A stretch of DNA of 64,000 nucleotides, taken from NCBI GenBank assembly GCA_039613835.1, contig CP154827.1, positions 776,501 to 840,500 of the forward strand, written 5' to 3'. Of this stretch, positions 9,955-19,685 are shown one piece after another. This stretch comes from Acetobacteraceae bacterium. Its GTDB lineage: Bacteria > Pseudomonadota > Alphaproteobacteria > Acetobacterales > Acetobacteraceae. The notes under the pieces were generated by a model. That model worked only from the letters and a program-made list of their open reading frames with translations, had not been told where the DNA came from and did not search any database. Position 1 is the stretch's first letter, and every line of letters begins with the position of its first letter. Made by a program: the position numbers and the translations under genes.

Positions 9955-10897
9955 ATGAGAAATCAACTGACGCACCGAAAGAAACGACGTTTCTTCGCCG
10001 TTCTCAGGCGCCGTCTCGGCGGGATGAGCCTTCTGCTTCTTTCCGCATGTCTCCCAAAGGAAAGTAGCTTTCTGACGCCCGCAGGTCTGATTGCGTCGCT
10101 GCAACGTCAATGGATGATCGAGATCGGCGTGGTCCTCATCGCCGTTCTCGTGCCGATCTTCATCGCCCTCCCCGGCCATTATCTGGCGTTACCGGATTAG
10201 CAATCGCAAGGCGCGCTATGCGCCGGACTGGGAATTTTACCGACCGCTTGAGATTTTCATCTGGAGTGAACCGATGGTGATTGTCGCGTTTCTGGCCATC
10301 ATGATTGCCGGGCCACAGACGCGTTACAGTCCGGAGCGCGCCCCACCGCCGGGGAAACATTGGAGATCTAGGTCATCGGGATGAACTGGAAATGGCTCTT
10401 CCTCTATCCCGACCATCACGTCGCCACCGTCAACACCATCACATTGCCGGAGAACACAAATATCCGCTTTACCCTGAATAAGTGATGGCACGATGCGATC
10501 ATTTTTCATCCCCGCCCTTGGCGGACAGATTTACGCCATGGGCGGGATGGTGACGCATCTTAACCTCCGCACAGGTGCCTCGACGGATCTGCTCGGTGAG
10601 AACACGCAATTCAATGGTGAAGGCTTTCAGGACCAGAAATTTATCGTGCATGTCGTCTCGCGCGATGCTTTCTCCCAATGGATTGAGCATGCTTACAACA
10701 CGGGGCCGGAGCTAACGCGCGGCTTTTACCGTGTGCCGCATCAGCAGGGCTCCTGCCGGGACGCGCATGAGCAGCTTCAGCAAATGACCTCATCCCCCAT
10801 GTGTGAAGAGGCGGGTGGACTCGTCTTCCGCTACATGTCGGGCTTCATTTTCAAAGAAGTCCTCCGTGACACCCAAAGAGGGAACAATGCAAAATGA
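9955..10897 (+). pseudogene. cyoA: Cytochrome bo3 ubiquinol oxidase subunit II (cyoA), broken
   Basis: The first 81 codons show a lipoprotein-type N-terminus (SLLLLSACLP) and a transmembrane helix, then hit TAG at 10198-10200 because the frame is shifted near 10183. The next frame carries WRYRISNRKARYAPDWEFYR and a second helix (PMVIVAFLAIMIA). Another shift near 10330 enters GETLEI/VIGMNWKWLFLYP, which is interrupted by TAG at 10369-10371 where the family has Gln. A third shift near 10480 restores SFFIPALGGQIYAMGGM and a continuous frame to TGA 10895-10897, overlapping the cyoB ATG. Three frameshifts plus one amber codon rule out a working quinol-oxidising subunit. The extended C-terminal half is well preserved, so decay is recent. 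Confidence 0.88.
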
Positions 10898-12951
10898 TGG
10901 CTGAATTGCTGCGCCGCATCACGTCCCGCGACTTCCTTCTCGGGCGTCTCGACGTCACCGCTTTGCCTTTTTACAGTGTGATCGCCATGATGGCGGCCAG
11001 TCTGGTCGTGATTGGCGGTCTCGTCACGCTTTATCTGCTCAGCCGTCACCGCCTCTGGGGCCGCCTCTGGCGGGAATGGCTGACGAGCGTTGACCATAAA
11101 CGCATCGGTATTATGTATATCGTCCTCGCCTTCGTGATGCTGGCGCGGGCCCTTGCGGAAGCGGTCCTGATGCGGGTGCAGTAGGTTGTGGGTTTCAACA
11201 GTGCTGGGATTGTCCCGCCAGATCATTTTGCGCAGCTTTTCACGACGCATGGCACGATCATGATTTTCTTCATGGGCATGCCGTTTATGATCGGCCTCTA
11301 TAATCTTGTCATGCCCTTGCAAATTGGCGCGCGGGATGTGTCATTCCCTGTCATGAATGCCATCAGCCTCGCTTTTACGACGGCGGGCGCGGCACTTCTG
11401 ATGATTTCCCTTTGCATTGGCAAATTTTCAACCGGCGGGTGGAGTGGCTACCCGCCTTACACTGAGACAGGTTTCAGCCCGGATGTCGGTGTCGATTACT
11501 GGATCTGGGCGCTGACGCTTAGCTCCATCGGCAATACCATGACCGGCATTAATTTCACCGTCACGATCTATAAAAAACGCGCGCCGGGGATGCGCCTGTT
11601 TTTAATGCCGCTTTTTACCTGGACATGCCTCTGCGTCTCCATATTGATCATTTTCGCGATGCCGCCCTTGACGGTCGCGACATTGATGCTCGCCATGGAC
11701 CGTTATTTTGATGCCCATTTCTTCACAAACGATTTGGGCGGCAATGTCATGAACTACGTCAATATGTTCTGGCTGTTCGGTCACTCTGAGGTCTATATCC
11801 TCGTCCTGCCCGCTTTCGGGGTTTATTCAGAGACGATTGCGGTTTTTTCATCCAAGACACTTTACGGTTATCACTCACTCGTCTGGACCACGATCGTAAT
11901 TGCCGTGCTGTCTTTTACCGTCTGGCTGCATCATTTTTTAACCATGGGGCAGGATGGTCAGGTCAATGCCGCTTTCGGGATCGCCACCATCCTGATTGCC
12001 ATCCCGACCGGCGTCAAAATCTACAACTGGATTTTGACGATGTTTCGCGGCCGTATCCGCCTCTCCGTCCCGATGCTTTATGCCTGTGCGTTCATCCTGC
12101 TCTTCACGGTGGGTGGGTGCACCGGGATTATCCTCGCCAATCCGGGGCTGGATTATCAGGTCCATAATACCGTGTTTCTGGTGGCGCATTTCCATAATGT
12201 GCTGATACCGGGCCTGCTCTTCGGCATGTTGAGTGGCTATCACTACTGGTTTCCCAAGGCTTTTGGCTTCCGATTGGATGAAAGATTGGGCCATTACAGC
12301 TTCTGGTGCTGGGTCTGGGGCTTTATCTTCGCCTTCATGCCGCTTTACGTCTCCGGGCTTATGGGTATGCCGCGCCGCACGCAGTCCTACACAATCGCTG
12401 CGTGGCATGATTACGCGCTCATCGCCATGTTCGGCGCGGTCCTGATCGACCTCGCTTTCGTTTTCCTAATTATACAGCTCGTTGTCAGCATTCGGAAACG
12501 ACAGGAATATGCGGTTTTTGATGGCGATCCGTGGGATGATCGCGCATTGGAATGGGCAGTCTCCGCACCAGCGCCCGAGTATAATTTTGCGCAAATCCCG
12601 CATGTCGCGCGTCTCGACGCGTTTTACGTCGCCAAACAGGCGGGCGACCCCTAACCCCGAGCCTGAAAGCTACCGATCCATCTCCATGCCCGCCAGCAGG
12701 TCCGTTGCGCCCATCTGCCTTGCTGCGCTTATTGTGCTCGGATTTGCTTTGACATGGCATATTTTCTGGCTCGCAGCTCTGGCGCTCATCGGGTTCGGCA
12801 TCACGATTATCGTCAGCACTTTTCAACCCGATAAAGAAGAAGTGATTTCCACCAAAAAATCCGGGCGCATGAGAAACGCTGGCGTCAGGCCCTCGCGGCG
12901 CATCATTCCGACGCCGCGACCATGCCTCTGGCGGATGGGGAGCAAGGCTGA
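10894..12951 (+). pseudogene. cyoB: Cytochrome bo3 ubiquinol oxidase subunit I (cyoB), broken
   Basis: The catalytic haem-copper subunit. Residues 1-96 end in VLMRVQ, then an in-frame TAG (11182-11184) occupies a position where the family has Gln. The same frame continues for 488 codons with all haem/CuB ligands recognisable: THGTIMIFF, the HSEVYIL loop with the cross-linked Tyr, HHFLTMG, and VAHFHNVL. A second lesion near 12645 shifts the C-terminus into PESYRSISMPASRS and a final helix (WHIFWLAALALIGFG). A third, in the A6 run 12854-12859, leads to the true end GEQG with TGA 12949-12951, overlapping the cyoC ATG. Without amber readthrough the product is a 96-residue stub. Confidence 0.88.
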
Positions 12952-13581
12952 TGTCCACACCGTCATCCCTCTCCGTCACGGCGTTCACGGCGCCCAACCC
13001 CGCTCGACGCCATGTGCGCACGTGCTGAGGAGGCGCGGTTCGGGTTCTGGATCTTCCTGATGAGCGATCTGGTGATCTTCTCGCTCCTCTTCGCGACATA
13101 CGCCATTATGTGGGGCAATCGCACCGATGGGCCTGGGCCGGAAGATCTTTTCCAGCTCAAGAGCGCCGCCATTCAGACGGGCTGCCTCCTTCTCAGCAGC
13201 TTTACTTTCGGACTCGTTACCCTCAATGCGCAGGGTCAGGTCAGCGTCGCCCGCACCATGATCCGGCTTATCGTCACATTGACCCTGGGCGCCGGCTTTC
13301 TGGGTTTCGAGATCTCTGACTTCATCGACATGGTGCAACAGGAGGCCGGTATTTCCGCCAGTGGCTTTCTCTCATCTTTTTACGCACTCGTCGGTACGCA
13401 TGGGCTGCATGTCACGGTGGGCTGTCTATGGATCCTCATCATGCTGCTGCAATTAGGGCGGTTCGGCCTGACGCTCTCGGTTATCAGCCGGATCATGTGC
13501 CTTGCGCTTTTCTATCATTTTCTCGACATTATCTGGATCGGAATATTCTCGATCGTCTATCTGATAGGGCTTGCCAAATGA
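12951..13581 (+). pseudogene. cyoC: Cytochrome bo3 oxidase subunit III (cyoC), frameshifted near its 5' end
   Basis: The natural ATG at 12951 overlaps the cyoB stop (TGATG) and opens MSTPSSLSVTAFTAPNPARR, but reaches a stop after about 25 codons. The conserved body lies in another frame: EEARFGFWIFLMSDLVIFSLL, then five helices with GFLSSFYALVGTHGLHVT and LFYHFLDIIWI, ending at TGA 13579-13581. The shift is near 13020. An internal ATG at 13012 could still start a 189-residue protein lacking only the non-conserved tail, so subunit III might be made. With cyoA and cyoB broken it would have no complex to join. Confidence 0.7.
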
Positions 13582-13901
13582 CGCCGGAAAAAAGGACCGC
13601 GGGACGCGACTACCTTATTGGCTTCCTCGCCGCGATAATATTGACGGTTATTCCCTTTAGCCTTTTATGGCGCGATGTGCTGAAGGGGCGTGACTTGTTA
13701 ATTGCGATCGCGGCTTGCGGGGTCATTCAGGTCTGTGTGCATTTCCGATATTTTCTGCATGTCGATTTCAAACGCGCCCATCGCGATGATTTGCAGCTTG
13801 TTCTGTTCACCGGACTGATCGTCTTCCTCATGGTCGGCGGGACGCTATGGGTGATCGGGAATGAGGTGCATATGATGAGCGGCAACTTAGCACACCCGTA
13901 A
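13578..13901 (+). CDS. cyoD: Cytochrome bo3 oxidase subunit IV (cyoD)
   Basis: A 107-residue membrane protein with three predicted helices (YLIGFLAAIILTVIPF, LLIAIAACGVIQVCVHF, LVLFTGLIVFLMVGGTLW) and the short polar links of the CyoD family. The ATG overlaps the cyoC stop (ATGA). In the family this subunit assists assembly of the quinol oxidase and is not catalytic. The frame is intact, but the other subunits are damaged, so it is probably a functionless leftover. Confidence 0.82.
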   Translation: MTPEKRTAGRDYLIGFLAAIILTVIPFSLLWRDVLKGRDLLIAIAACGVIQVCVHFRYFLHVDFKRAHRDDLQLVLFTGLIVFLMVGGTLWVIGNEVHMMSGNLAHP

Positions 13902-13924
13902 CGCGCGATATTGAAGAGGAAAAC

Positions 13925-13998
13925 TGGCTGGGGGACCTGGATTCGAACCAGGGCTGACCGGGTCAGAGCCGGTAGTTCTACCGCTAAACTATCCCCCA
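13925..13998 (-). tRNA. tRNA-Gln (anticodon CUG)
   Basis: On the minus strand the gene begins TGGGGGATAG and ends with an encoded CCA. It folds as a normal cloverleaf: 7-bp acceptor stem opened by the U1-A72 pair typical of tRNA-Gln, a short GTT/AAC D stem with AGCGGTAG loop, anticodon stem ACCGG/CCGGT around loop CTCTGAC (anticodon CTG, reading CAG), and T arm CCTGG-TTCGAAT-CCAGG. It lies 24 bases beyond cyoD on the opposite strand. No promoter or terminator was evident. Confidence 0.95.
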
Positions 13999-14115
13999 GA
14001 AATGCGCGTGTATGACAGCACGCATTCGGTGGCATCGACTTAGCATTACGCCCCGCATGACACAAGCCCCAAATCTGCCCCCTTATCAGCCGCGTGAAGC
14101 ACGGAAAATTGCGTT

Positions 14116-14135
14116 GCGTTACGACGCGTTACGAC
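14116..14135. repeat. Tandem 10-bp repeat upstream of rlmE
   Basis: Two perfect head-to-tail copies of GCGTTACGAC, with a further partial GCGTT just before (14111-14115). The repeat sits in the 193-base gap between tRNA-Gln and rlmE. A 10-bp period places the copies on the same face of the helix, which would suit a protein-binding site, but chance duplication is equally possible. Nothing else recognisable lies in this gap. Confidence 0.4.
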
Positions 14136-14191
14136 AATCGTCAGAGATTTTACTTGGCGGTTAATATGGATAAATGGTTATATTTGTCCTC

Positions 14192-14998
14192 ATGAAGCCA
14201 TCAGATCAACGCAAAGGCACAGGGCGGAAGCCGGGTCCATCATCGCAGGCCGCAATGCGCGTCCCGGGCCGCGCATTGAAAAGCGCCGCCCAACCCGGTG
14301 CGGAAGATGCAGGGCATGACGGGAAAAGCGTCGGCGCGATGCGCGCCAAAGCAGTGACGTTGCGCAAGGCGCGAGGCAAGACAACATCCCAGCAACGCTG
14401 GCTGCAACGGCAGTTGAATGACCCCTATGTCGCCGCCGCAAGGGCGCAGGGATGGCGCTCACGCGCCGCCTTCAAGCTGATCGATATGGATGACCGCTTT
14501 TCACTGATCAAACCAGGCGCGAAAATTGTGGATCTCGGCGCGGCGCCAGGGGGCTGGAGTCAGGTTGCTGTCAAACGACATGCGGCGCGCGTTGTCGGCA
14601 TCGACCTCCTCCCGATTGACCCTGTCAGCGGCGCGGATTTCATTGAGGGCGATTTTACCGACCCATCAATGGACACGCAGCTTCTCACCCTTCTGGGTGG
14701 TAAAGCGGATATTGTCCTCTCCGACATGGCGCCCAACACGACGGGCCATGTCGCAACGGACCATCTGCGCATCATGGGACTGGCGGAAGCCGCGCTGGAT
14801 TTTGCCACGTCCGTACTGGAGGAGGGGGGCAGCTTCGTCGCCAAAGTCTTTCAGGGTGGGTCGGAGCACACAATGTTGCGGCGCCTCAAACAGCATTTCG
14901 CGTCGGTGCGTCACGTCAAGCCCCCCTCCTCCCGCAAGGAGTCGAGTGAGCTTTACGTCGTGGCGCAGGGTTACCGACCCGCCGCGATAACGCACTGA
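14192..14998 (+). CDS. rlmE: 23S rRNA (uridine-2'-O)-methyltransferase RlmE
   Basis: A SAM-dependent FtsJ/RrmJ-family enzyme that methylates U2552 of 23S rRNA (family function). The catalytic tetrad is complete: K in SRAAFKLIDMD, D in VLSDMAPNTTG, K in FVAKVFQGG and E in SSELYVVAQG; the SAM loop is VDLGAAPGGWSQVA. Compared with the roughly 210-residue E. coli enzyme it has an extra basic, low-complexity N-terminus of about 60 residues. An in-frame ATG at 14174 would add six residues; neither start has a clear ribosome site. It converges with the ROK kinase gene, with a 13-base gap. Confidence 0.93.
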   Translation: MKPSDQRKGTGRKPGPSSQAAMRVPGRALKSAAQPGAEDAGHDGKSVGAMRAKAVTLRKARGKTTSQQRWLQRQLNDPYVAAARAQGWRSRAAFKLIDMDDRFSLIKPGAKIVDLGAAPGGWSQVAVKRHAARVVGIDLLPIDPVSGADFIEGDFTDPSMDTQLLTLLGGKADIVLSDMAPNTTGHVATDHLRIMGLAEAALDFATSVLEEGGSFVAKVFQGGSEHTMLRRLKQHFASVRHVKPPSSRKESSELYVVAQGYRPAAITH

Positions 14999-15011
14999 CG
15001 TCGGCCATGGG

Positions 15012-15959
15012 TCAGGATGTCACGCCCGCATCCACAGGCCACAGCCAAGCCGCACCCCTCACGCCGGAGCTGTCGCCACGCATGTTCTGTACAATTGGCG
15101 TGGTACAGGTCGGTGTAATGACATGCCGCTGCAAAAGCGGCGGGACGCGTTCATACAGGGAAGAGAGATTGGACACGCCTCCCCCCAGAACGATCATATC
15201 CGGATCAAGGAAGTTGATGATCATGGCGCAGGCGCGGGATAATTTATCAACATATCGGTCAAGCGCCCTGGCGGCGTCAGTATCACCCGCCGCAGCGGCC
15301 TGCTCAATCCCTGCCGTGTTACGATGGCCAACGCCTTTCCAGTCCTGCGCAAGTGACGCCCCGCAGAGATATCGCTCCAGACAGCCCTCATTGCCGCAGA
15401 AACAGCGTGGCAGGGGAAATTCCTCCTTACGAAGCCAGGGTAAGGGCATGTGGCCCCATTCACCCGCGATGGAATGTCGGCCGCCAATGACTTTGCCTTC
15501 ACAGACAATGCCGCCGCCCATCCCGGTCCCGAGGATGACGCCAAACACGACGCGCTGCCCGGCGCCGGCACCGTCTGACGCCTCGGACAGGGCAAAGCAG
15601 TTTGCATCATTCTCCACGCGCACCTGGCGTTGCAGGGCGGTATCGAGGTCCCTGCCGAAAGGCTGATGGTTCAGCCAGGTGGCATTGGCGTTTTTGACGA
15701 GTCCTGTTTCAGGTGAGATGGCACCCGGAATACCAATACCCAGCGATGTTGTGGATTTGCCGCTCGATTTATTCTGGAATGGCACGGCATTGAGTCGCGC
15801 CTCGACATCAAACACAAAATCCCGGACAGCGATCACGGCGTCCTGATAAATGCCCGGATTGGGCACACGCTCCCGCAGCACAAGCGCGCCGAAACGATCG
15901 AGAACCGCGATCTCGATTTTGGTACCGCCAAAATCGATACCTAGACGATAATCAGCCAT
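15012..15959 (-). CDS. ROK-family sugar kinase (fructokinase/glucokinase-like)
   Basis: A 315-residue cytosolic ATP-dependent sugar kinase. Visible family marks are the N-terminal phosphate loop GIDFGGTKIE, the catalytic Asp in ENDANC, the ATP loop GTGMGGG, and the ROK zinc site GHMPLPW ... CFCGNEGCLE. The sequence fits manno(fructo)kinase or N-acetylglucosamine kinase types; substrate cannot be fixed. No pathway genes adjoin it. An intact soluble sugar kinase contrasts with the loss of periplasmic sugar oxidation in this window and would favour phosphorylative use of sugar. Confidence 0.88.
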   Translation of the reverse strand: MADYRLGIDFGGTKIEIAVLDRFGALVLRERVPNPGIYQDAVIAVRDFVFDVEARLNAVPFQNKSSGKSTTSLGIGIPGAISPETGLVKNANATWLNHQPFGRDLDTALQRQVRVENDANCFALSEASDGAGAGQRVVFGVILGTGMGGGIVCEGKVIGGRHSIAGEWGHMPLPWLRKEEFPLPRCFCGNEGCLERYLCGASLAQDWKGVGHRNTAGIEQAAAAGDTDAARALDRYVDKLSRACAMIINFLDPDMIVLGGGVSNLSSLYERVPPLLQRHVITPTCTTPIVQNMRGDSSGVRGAAWLWPVDAGVTS

Positions 15960-16084
15960 AAAGAAGACCTTAATAAATATACGTCACAAGAAAGACGACG
16001 GCGCATGATGCGCAGTTATCCGCGAGACGTAAAGACTATACCTCCGCCAGTTGGATCTTGACCCTTATTGCAGAGACACTCATC

Positions 16085-16342
16085 ATGAACAGGATGAAAC
16101 TTGACCTCGCATCGACGACGATTTTTGACGCAAGGCACCTTAAATGCCCGATTTCCGTGCTTGCGGCCAAGAAATTTCTCAGTCGCGTTGCCGCAGGCGC
16201 GGTGGTCGAGGTGATTTCGGATGATCGTGCAAGTCTTGCCGGTTTCCAGGCTTTGTGCCGGGATCGTCACCATCATTTGATCGGCTTCAAGGATCGTGGT
16301 GACGCTTTTACATTGACGATTTTGCGTCGCGATACAGTTTAA
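16085..16342 (+). CDS. TusA/SirA-family sulfur carrier-like protein
   Basis: A small (85-residue) protein of the TusA fold. The hallmark CPxxxL motif with the sulfur-accepting cysteine is present (ARHLKCPISVLAAKKFL), followed by GAVVEVISDD, matching the beta-alpha-beta core. The family relays persulfide sulfur for tRNA thiolation, molybdenum cofactor or sulfur metabolism; which of these applies here is unknown. A TTG 27 bases upstream could extend it, but the ATG at 16085 or 16094 fits family length better. It is isolated: 125 bases from the divergent ROK gene and 150 from xseB. Confidence 0.75.
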   Translation: MNRMKLDLASTTIFDARHLKCPISVLAAKKFLSRVAAGAVVEVISDDRASLAGFQALCRDRHHHLIGFKDRGDAFTLTILRRDTV

Positions 16343-16492
16343 CGTTACAGTATATGTGGCAAAAAATCACCGTTTTTCGAGAGAAACCGAACCTGCGCGA
16401 CGTTAGACGTTGGCGAAATGCCCCTTGCGCGCTATCCCTCCCCTCTCGGCGATGGGGCCTGTCAGACTTACTGAAGAACTGGTAAATTTAAG

Positions 16493-16759
16493 ATGAGCAA
16501 AGACCTCTTGAAAATGTCTTTTGAGGACGCTCTCAGCGAGCTTGAGAATATTGTCCGCGATCTGGAAAACGGCCAGATGAAGCTTGAAGAGGCCATCACC
16601 GCCTATGAACGCGGCGCGGCGTTGCGGCGTCATTGTGACCTCAAACTCAACGAGGCGGAGATGCGTGTCCAGAATATCCTCGACCGTGACCGTGCCACCA
16701 ACGACATAGCCGCGCAGCATGATGGCACCGCCCCCGGCGCGCGAGACGTCACCTCATGA
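16493..16759 (+). CDS. xseB: Exodeoxyribonuclease VII small subunit
   Basis: An 88-residue helical protein with the XseB core (SFEDALSELENIVRDLENGQMKLEEAI ... YERG in shorter pieces). It binds the large subunit XseA to form exonuclease VII, which degrades single-stranded DNA. It opens the run xseB-ispA-dxs-tlyA, common in proteobacteria, and its TGA overlaps the ispA ATG (ATGA). The 150 bases upstream probably contain the operon promoter, which I could not pin down. Confidence 0.93.
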   Translation: MSKDLLKMSFEDALSELENIVRDLENGQMKLEEAITAYERGAALRRHCDLKLNEAEMRVQNILDRDRATNDIAAQHDGTAPGARDVTS

Positions 16760-17685
16760 ACCTCCAGTCCCCAGTTACAACGTCACCTATGAAAACCTCT
16801 CAAGACCTCACAGCCTACCTCAAGCGGGCAGCCTCAGCTATTGAAGCGACCATCGCCTCCCTCCTGCCTGACGTGGCGGGGGATGAGCAGATTCTAATTG
16901 ATGCCATGCGTTACGCCTCACTCAATGGGGGCAAACGCCTGCGCGGCTATCTCGCCACGGAAGTCGCGTCGATCTTCCATGCCGGGTCACACGGTGCGCT
17001 GCGCGTTGCTGCCTCCGTTGAGATGCTGCACGCTTATAGTCTGGTCCATGATGATCTCCCCTCCATGGATGATGATGACCTCCGCCGTGGCCAGCCTTCA
17101 ACCCATCGCAAATTTGATGAAACCATCGCCATTCTCGCCGGTGATGCATTGCAGACAAAGGCTTTTGAAATCCTTGCAAGTGCGGAAACCCATCCCGACC
17201 CGACCATTCAGGTGCGTCTCGTCGCCGCTTTGGCTGAGGCTTCCGGCGCGGCGGGAATGGTGGGGGGTCAGGTCGTTGATATCAGGGGAGAAGGCCGCAA
17301 TCTGCCGATAGAACAGGTGCGCCGCCTCCATGCCATGAAAACTGGCGCGCTCATTCGTTATTCTGCCGTCTCCGGCGCGATTCTCGGCGGTGCGGATTCA
17401 AGGGAGAGGGCCATGATTGACGCTTACGGGCGTGACCTTGGCATGGCGTTTCAGGTGGCGGATGACGTGCTCGATTCCACGGCGACGGAAGAGGAACTCG
17501 GCAAAACCGCCGGGAAGGACGCCGCAAGCGGAAAATCGACTTATGTCGCATTACTCGGTATTGAAGGCGCAAAGGCGGAAGCGGCGCGCCTCGCAGAGAG
17601 CGCCGTCGCGTCCCTGTCAATTTTTGGAGAGCGCGCCGACGCGCTCAGAGCCCTGGCTCGTTATGTCGTCGAACGGAGAAATTGA
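16756..17685 (+). CDS. ispA: Farnesyl diphosphate synthase (polyprenyl synthetase)
   Basis: A 309-residue trans-prenyltransferase that condenses isopentenyl diphosphate with DMAPP/GPP. The first aspartate-rich motif is [13 protein letters not shown] (near residue 95) and the second is [18 protein letters not shown] supplies the IPP-binding Lys/Arg. Acetobacteraceae use it for undecaprenyl, ubiquinone and hopanoid precursors. It is coupled to xseB by a four-base overlap and followed five bases later by dxs, which makes the isoprenoid precursors it consumes. An in-frame ATG at 16789 may be the real start. Confidence 0.93.
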   Translation: MNLQSPVTTSPMKTSQDLTAYLKRAASAIEATIASLLPDVAGDEQILIDAMRYASLNGGKRLRGYLATEVASIFHAGSHGALRVAASVEMLHAYSLVHDDLPSMDDDDLRRGQPSTHRKFDETIAILAGDALQTKAFEILASAETHPDPTIQVRLVAALAEASGAAGMVGGQVVDIRGEGRNLPIEQVRRLHAMKTGALIRYSAVSGAILGGADSRERAMIDAYGRDLGMAFQVADDVLDSTATEEELGKTAGKDAASGKSTYVALLGIEGAKAEAARLAESAVASLSIFGERADALRALARYVVERRN

Positions 17686-17690
17686 ACACG

Positions 17691-19685
17691 ATGTCAAAGC
17701 TGGATAATGGACATTCCGTCTCGACGATACCGACGCTCGGCAAATACCCGTTGCTTGACCGCGTCACCACGCCGGATGATCTGAAAAATCTGTCAATCGA
17801 TCAACTCCGGCAGCTCGCCACTGAATTGCGCTCAGAGACGATCGACACCGTCTCAACGACCGGGGGCCATCTGGGGGCCTCGCTTGGCGTTGTGGAACTG
17901 ACCATCGCCATGCATGCGGTTTTCGATACGCCGGATGATAAAATCATCTGGGATGTCGGCCATCAGGCCTATCCGCATAAAATCCTGACAGGGCGTCGGG
18001 ACCGCATCCGCAGCCTTCGTCAGCCGGGGGGACTTTCCGGATTCACCCGCCGCGCTGAGAGCCCTTACGACCCGTTCGGCGCCGCGCATTCCTCCACCTC
18101 GATTTCCGCGGGGCTAGGCATGGCGGTGGCGCATCACTTCCAGGCGGAAAAAGATGCGTCTTACCGTGAGCGTTCCGTCCTGGCGGTTATTGGTGACGGC
18201 TCCATTTCCGCCGGCATGGCCTATGAAGCGATGAATAACGCCGCCGTCGCCGGGCCCGGCGCGAAACGCCTCATCGTGATCCTCAATGATAATGAGATGT
18301 CGATTGCCCCGCCTGTGGGCTCCATGTCCAAATATCTCTCCCGCCTGATGACGTCGCGGCAATTTCTGGGCCTCCGTGACCTGGCCGGGCGTTTCGCCAA
18401 GCACCTCCCTTCCCGCTTGGAACATGCCGCCAAGCGAGCGGAAGAGCTGACGCGCGGGCTGATCATCGGGGGCACGTTATTTGAGGAGCTTGGTTTCTAT
18501 TATGTCGGCCCGGTGGATGGACATGACCTGACCCAACTCGTCCCGATATTGCGCAATCTGCGTGATAATAATGAAGGCCCCATCCTCCTCCATGCCATTA
18601 CCGAGAAGGGTCGCGGCTACCAGCCTGCCGAATCTGCGGGCGACAAATATCACGCCGTCAATCTCTTCAATGTGGTGACGGGAGAGCAGAAAAAGGCACC
18701 TTCCGGCCCGCCAAGTTATACGTCCGTCATGTCGCGTGAGCTTCTGCGCTGTGCGGGTGAGGATGATCGCCTCGTCGCCATCACTGCAGCCATGCCATCC
18801 GGCACCGGGCTGGATGCTTTTGCGAAATCCTACCCCGAGCGTTTCTTTGATGTCGGCATTGCGGAGCAACATGCGGTGACCTTCGCAGCCGGTATGGCGA
18901 CGGAGGGCCTCCGTCCCGTCTGCGCCATTTATTCGACCTTCCTGCAACGCGCCTATGACCAGGTTGTCCATGATGTAGACCTGCAAAACCTCCCTGTTCG
19001 CTTCATGATTGACCGCGCCGGGCTGGTGGGCGCGGATGGCGCGACCCATGCGGGGTCGTTTGATCTCAATTATCTGTGCTGCCTGCCCAATATGGTTGTC
19101 ATGGCCCCGAGTGATGAGATCGAACTCACTCATATGACCGCAACCGCCTGCGCCTATGATGCCGGGCCGATCGCACTGCGTTATCCACGTGGCAGCGGCA
19201 TCGGGCTTGACCTTCCTGAGAAGGGTGAGGTGCTGCCGATCGGCGTCGGGCGCATCGTGCAGGAGGCCAATACGCGCCCCGATCAGAAACACGGCGTTGC
19301 GATCCTGTCCCTCGGAACACGGCTCGAGGAATCGCGCAAAGCAGCGGATAGGCTGGCCGCGCAGGGCATCCCCGTCACCGTCGCCGATGCACGCTTTGCC
19401 AAGCCGGTCGATACGGCGCTGATCGACAGGCTGGCGAAACGTCACGATGTCTTCATCACGCTTGAGGAAGGTGCTGCGGGTGGTTTCAGCAGTCTGGTCG
19501 TGCGACATCTCGCAGAGACAGGGCAGCTTGACCACGTGAAATTCCGCCCGATGGCCCTGCCCGACGCCTATATCGACCATAATAAGCCAGATGCCCAATA
19601 TGATGAGGCGGGCCTGACCGCACGCCATATTGTCGCGACAGCGGCGACGGCCCTCGGCGTGGACATCGAGGCCCAGTCAGCTTAA
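17691..19685 (+). CDS. dxs: 1-deoxy-D-xylulose-5-phosphate synthase
   Basis: A complete 664-residue thiamine-diphosphate enzyme catalysing the first step of the MEP pathway (pyruvate + glyceraldehyde-3-phosphate). Motifs: [30 protein letters not shown], the ThDP/Mg site [17 protein letters not shown], the catalytic Glu region [15 protein letters not shown], and a transketolase C-terminal domain. The ATG at 17691 is preferred to an in-frame TTG at 17682 that would overlap the ispA stop. Its TAA overlaps the tlyA ATG (TAATG). No lesion is visible. Confidence 0.95.
   Translation: MSKLDNGHSVSTIPTLGKYPLLDRVTTPDDLKNLSIDQLRQLATELRSETIDTVSTTGGHLGASLGVVELTIAMHAVFDTPDDKIIWDVGHQAYPHKILTGRRDRIRSLRQPGGLSGFTRRAESPYDPFGAAHSSTSISAGLGMAVAHHFQAEKDASYRERSVLAVIGDGSISAGMAYEAMNNAAVAGPGAKRLIVILNDNEMSIAPPVGSMSKYLSRLMTSRQFLGLRDLAGRFAKHLPSRLEHAAKRAEELTRGLIIGGTLFEELGFYYVGPVDGHDLTQLVPILRNLRDNNEGPILLHAITEKGRGYQPAESAGDKYHAVNLFNVVTGEQKKAPSGPPSYTSVMSRELLRCAGEDDRLVAITAAMPSGTGLDAFAKSYPERFFDVGIAEQHAVTFAAGMATEGLRPVCAIYSTFLQRAYDQVVHDVDLQNLPVRFMIDRAGLVGADGATHAGSFDLNYLCCLPNMVVMAPSDEIELTHMTATACAYDAGPIALRYPRGSGIGLDLPEKGEVLPIGVGRIVQEANTRPDQKHGVAILSLGTRLEESRKAADRLAAQGIPVTVADARFAKPVDTALIDRLAKRHDVFITLEEGAAGGFSSLVVRHLAETGQLDHVKFRPMALPDAYIDHNKPDAQYDEAGLTARHIVATAATALGVDIEAQSA

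Noticed and set aside
18477..19628. 383-codon frame on the minus strand inside dxs
   Set aside because: It lies wholly opposite the well-supported dxs gene, has no family motifs and is a shadow of its codon usage.
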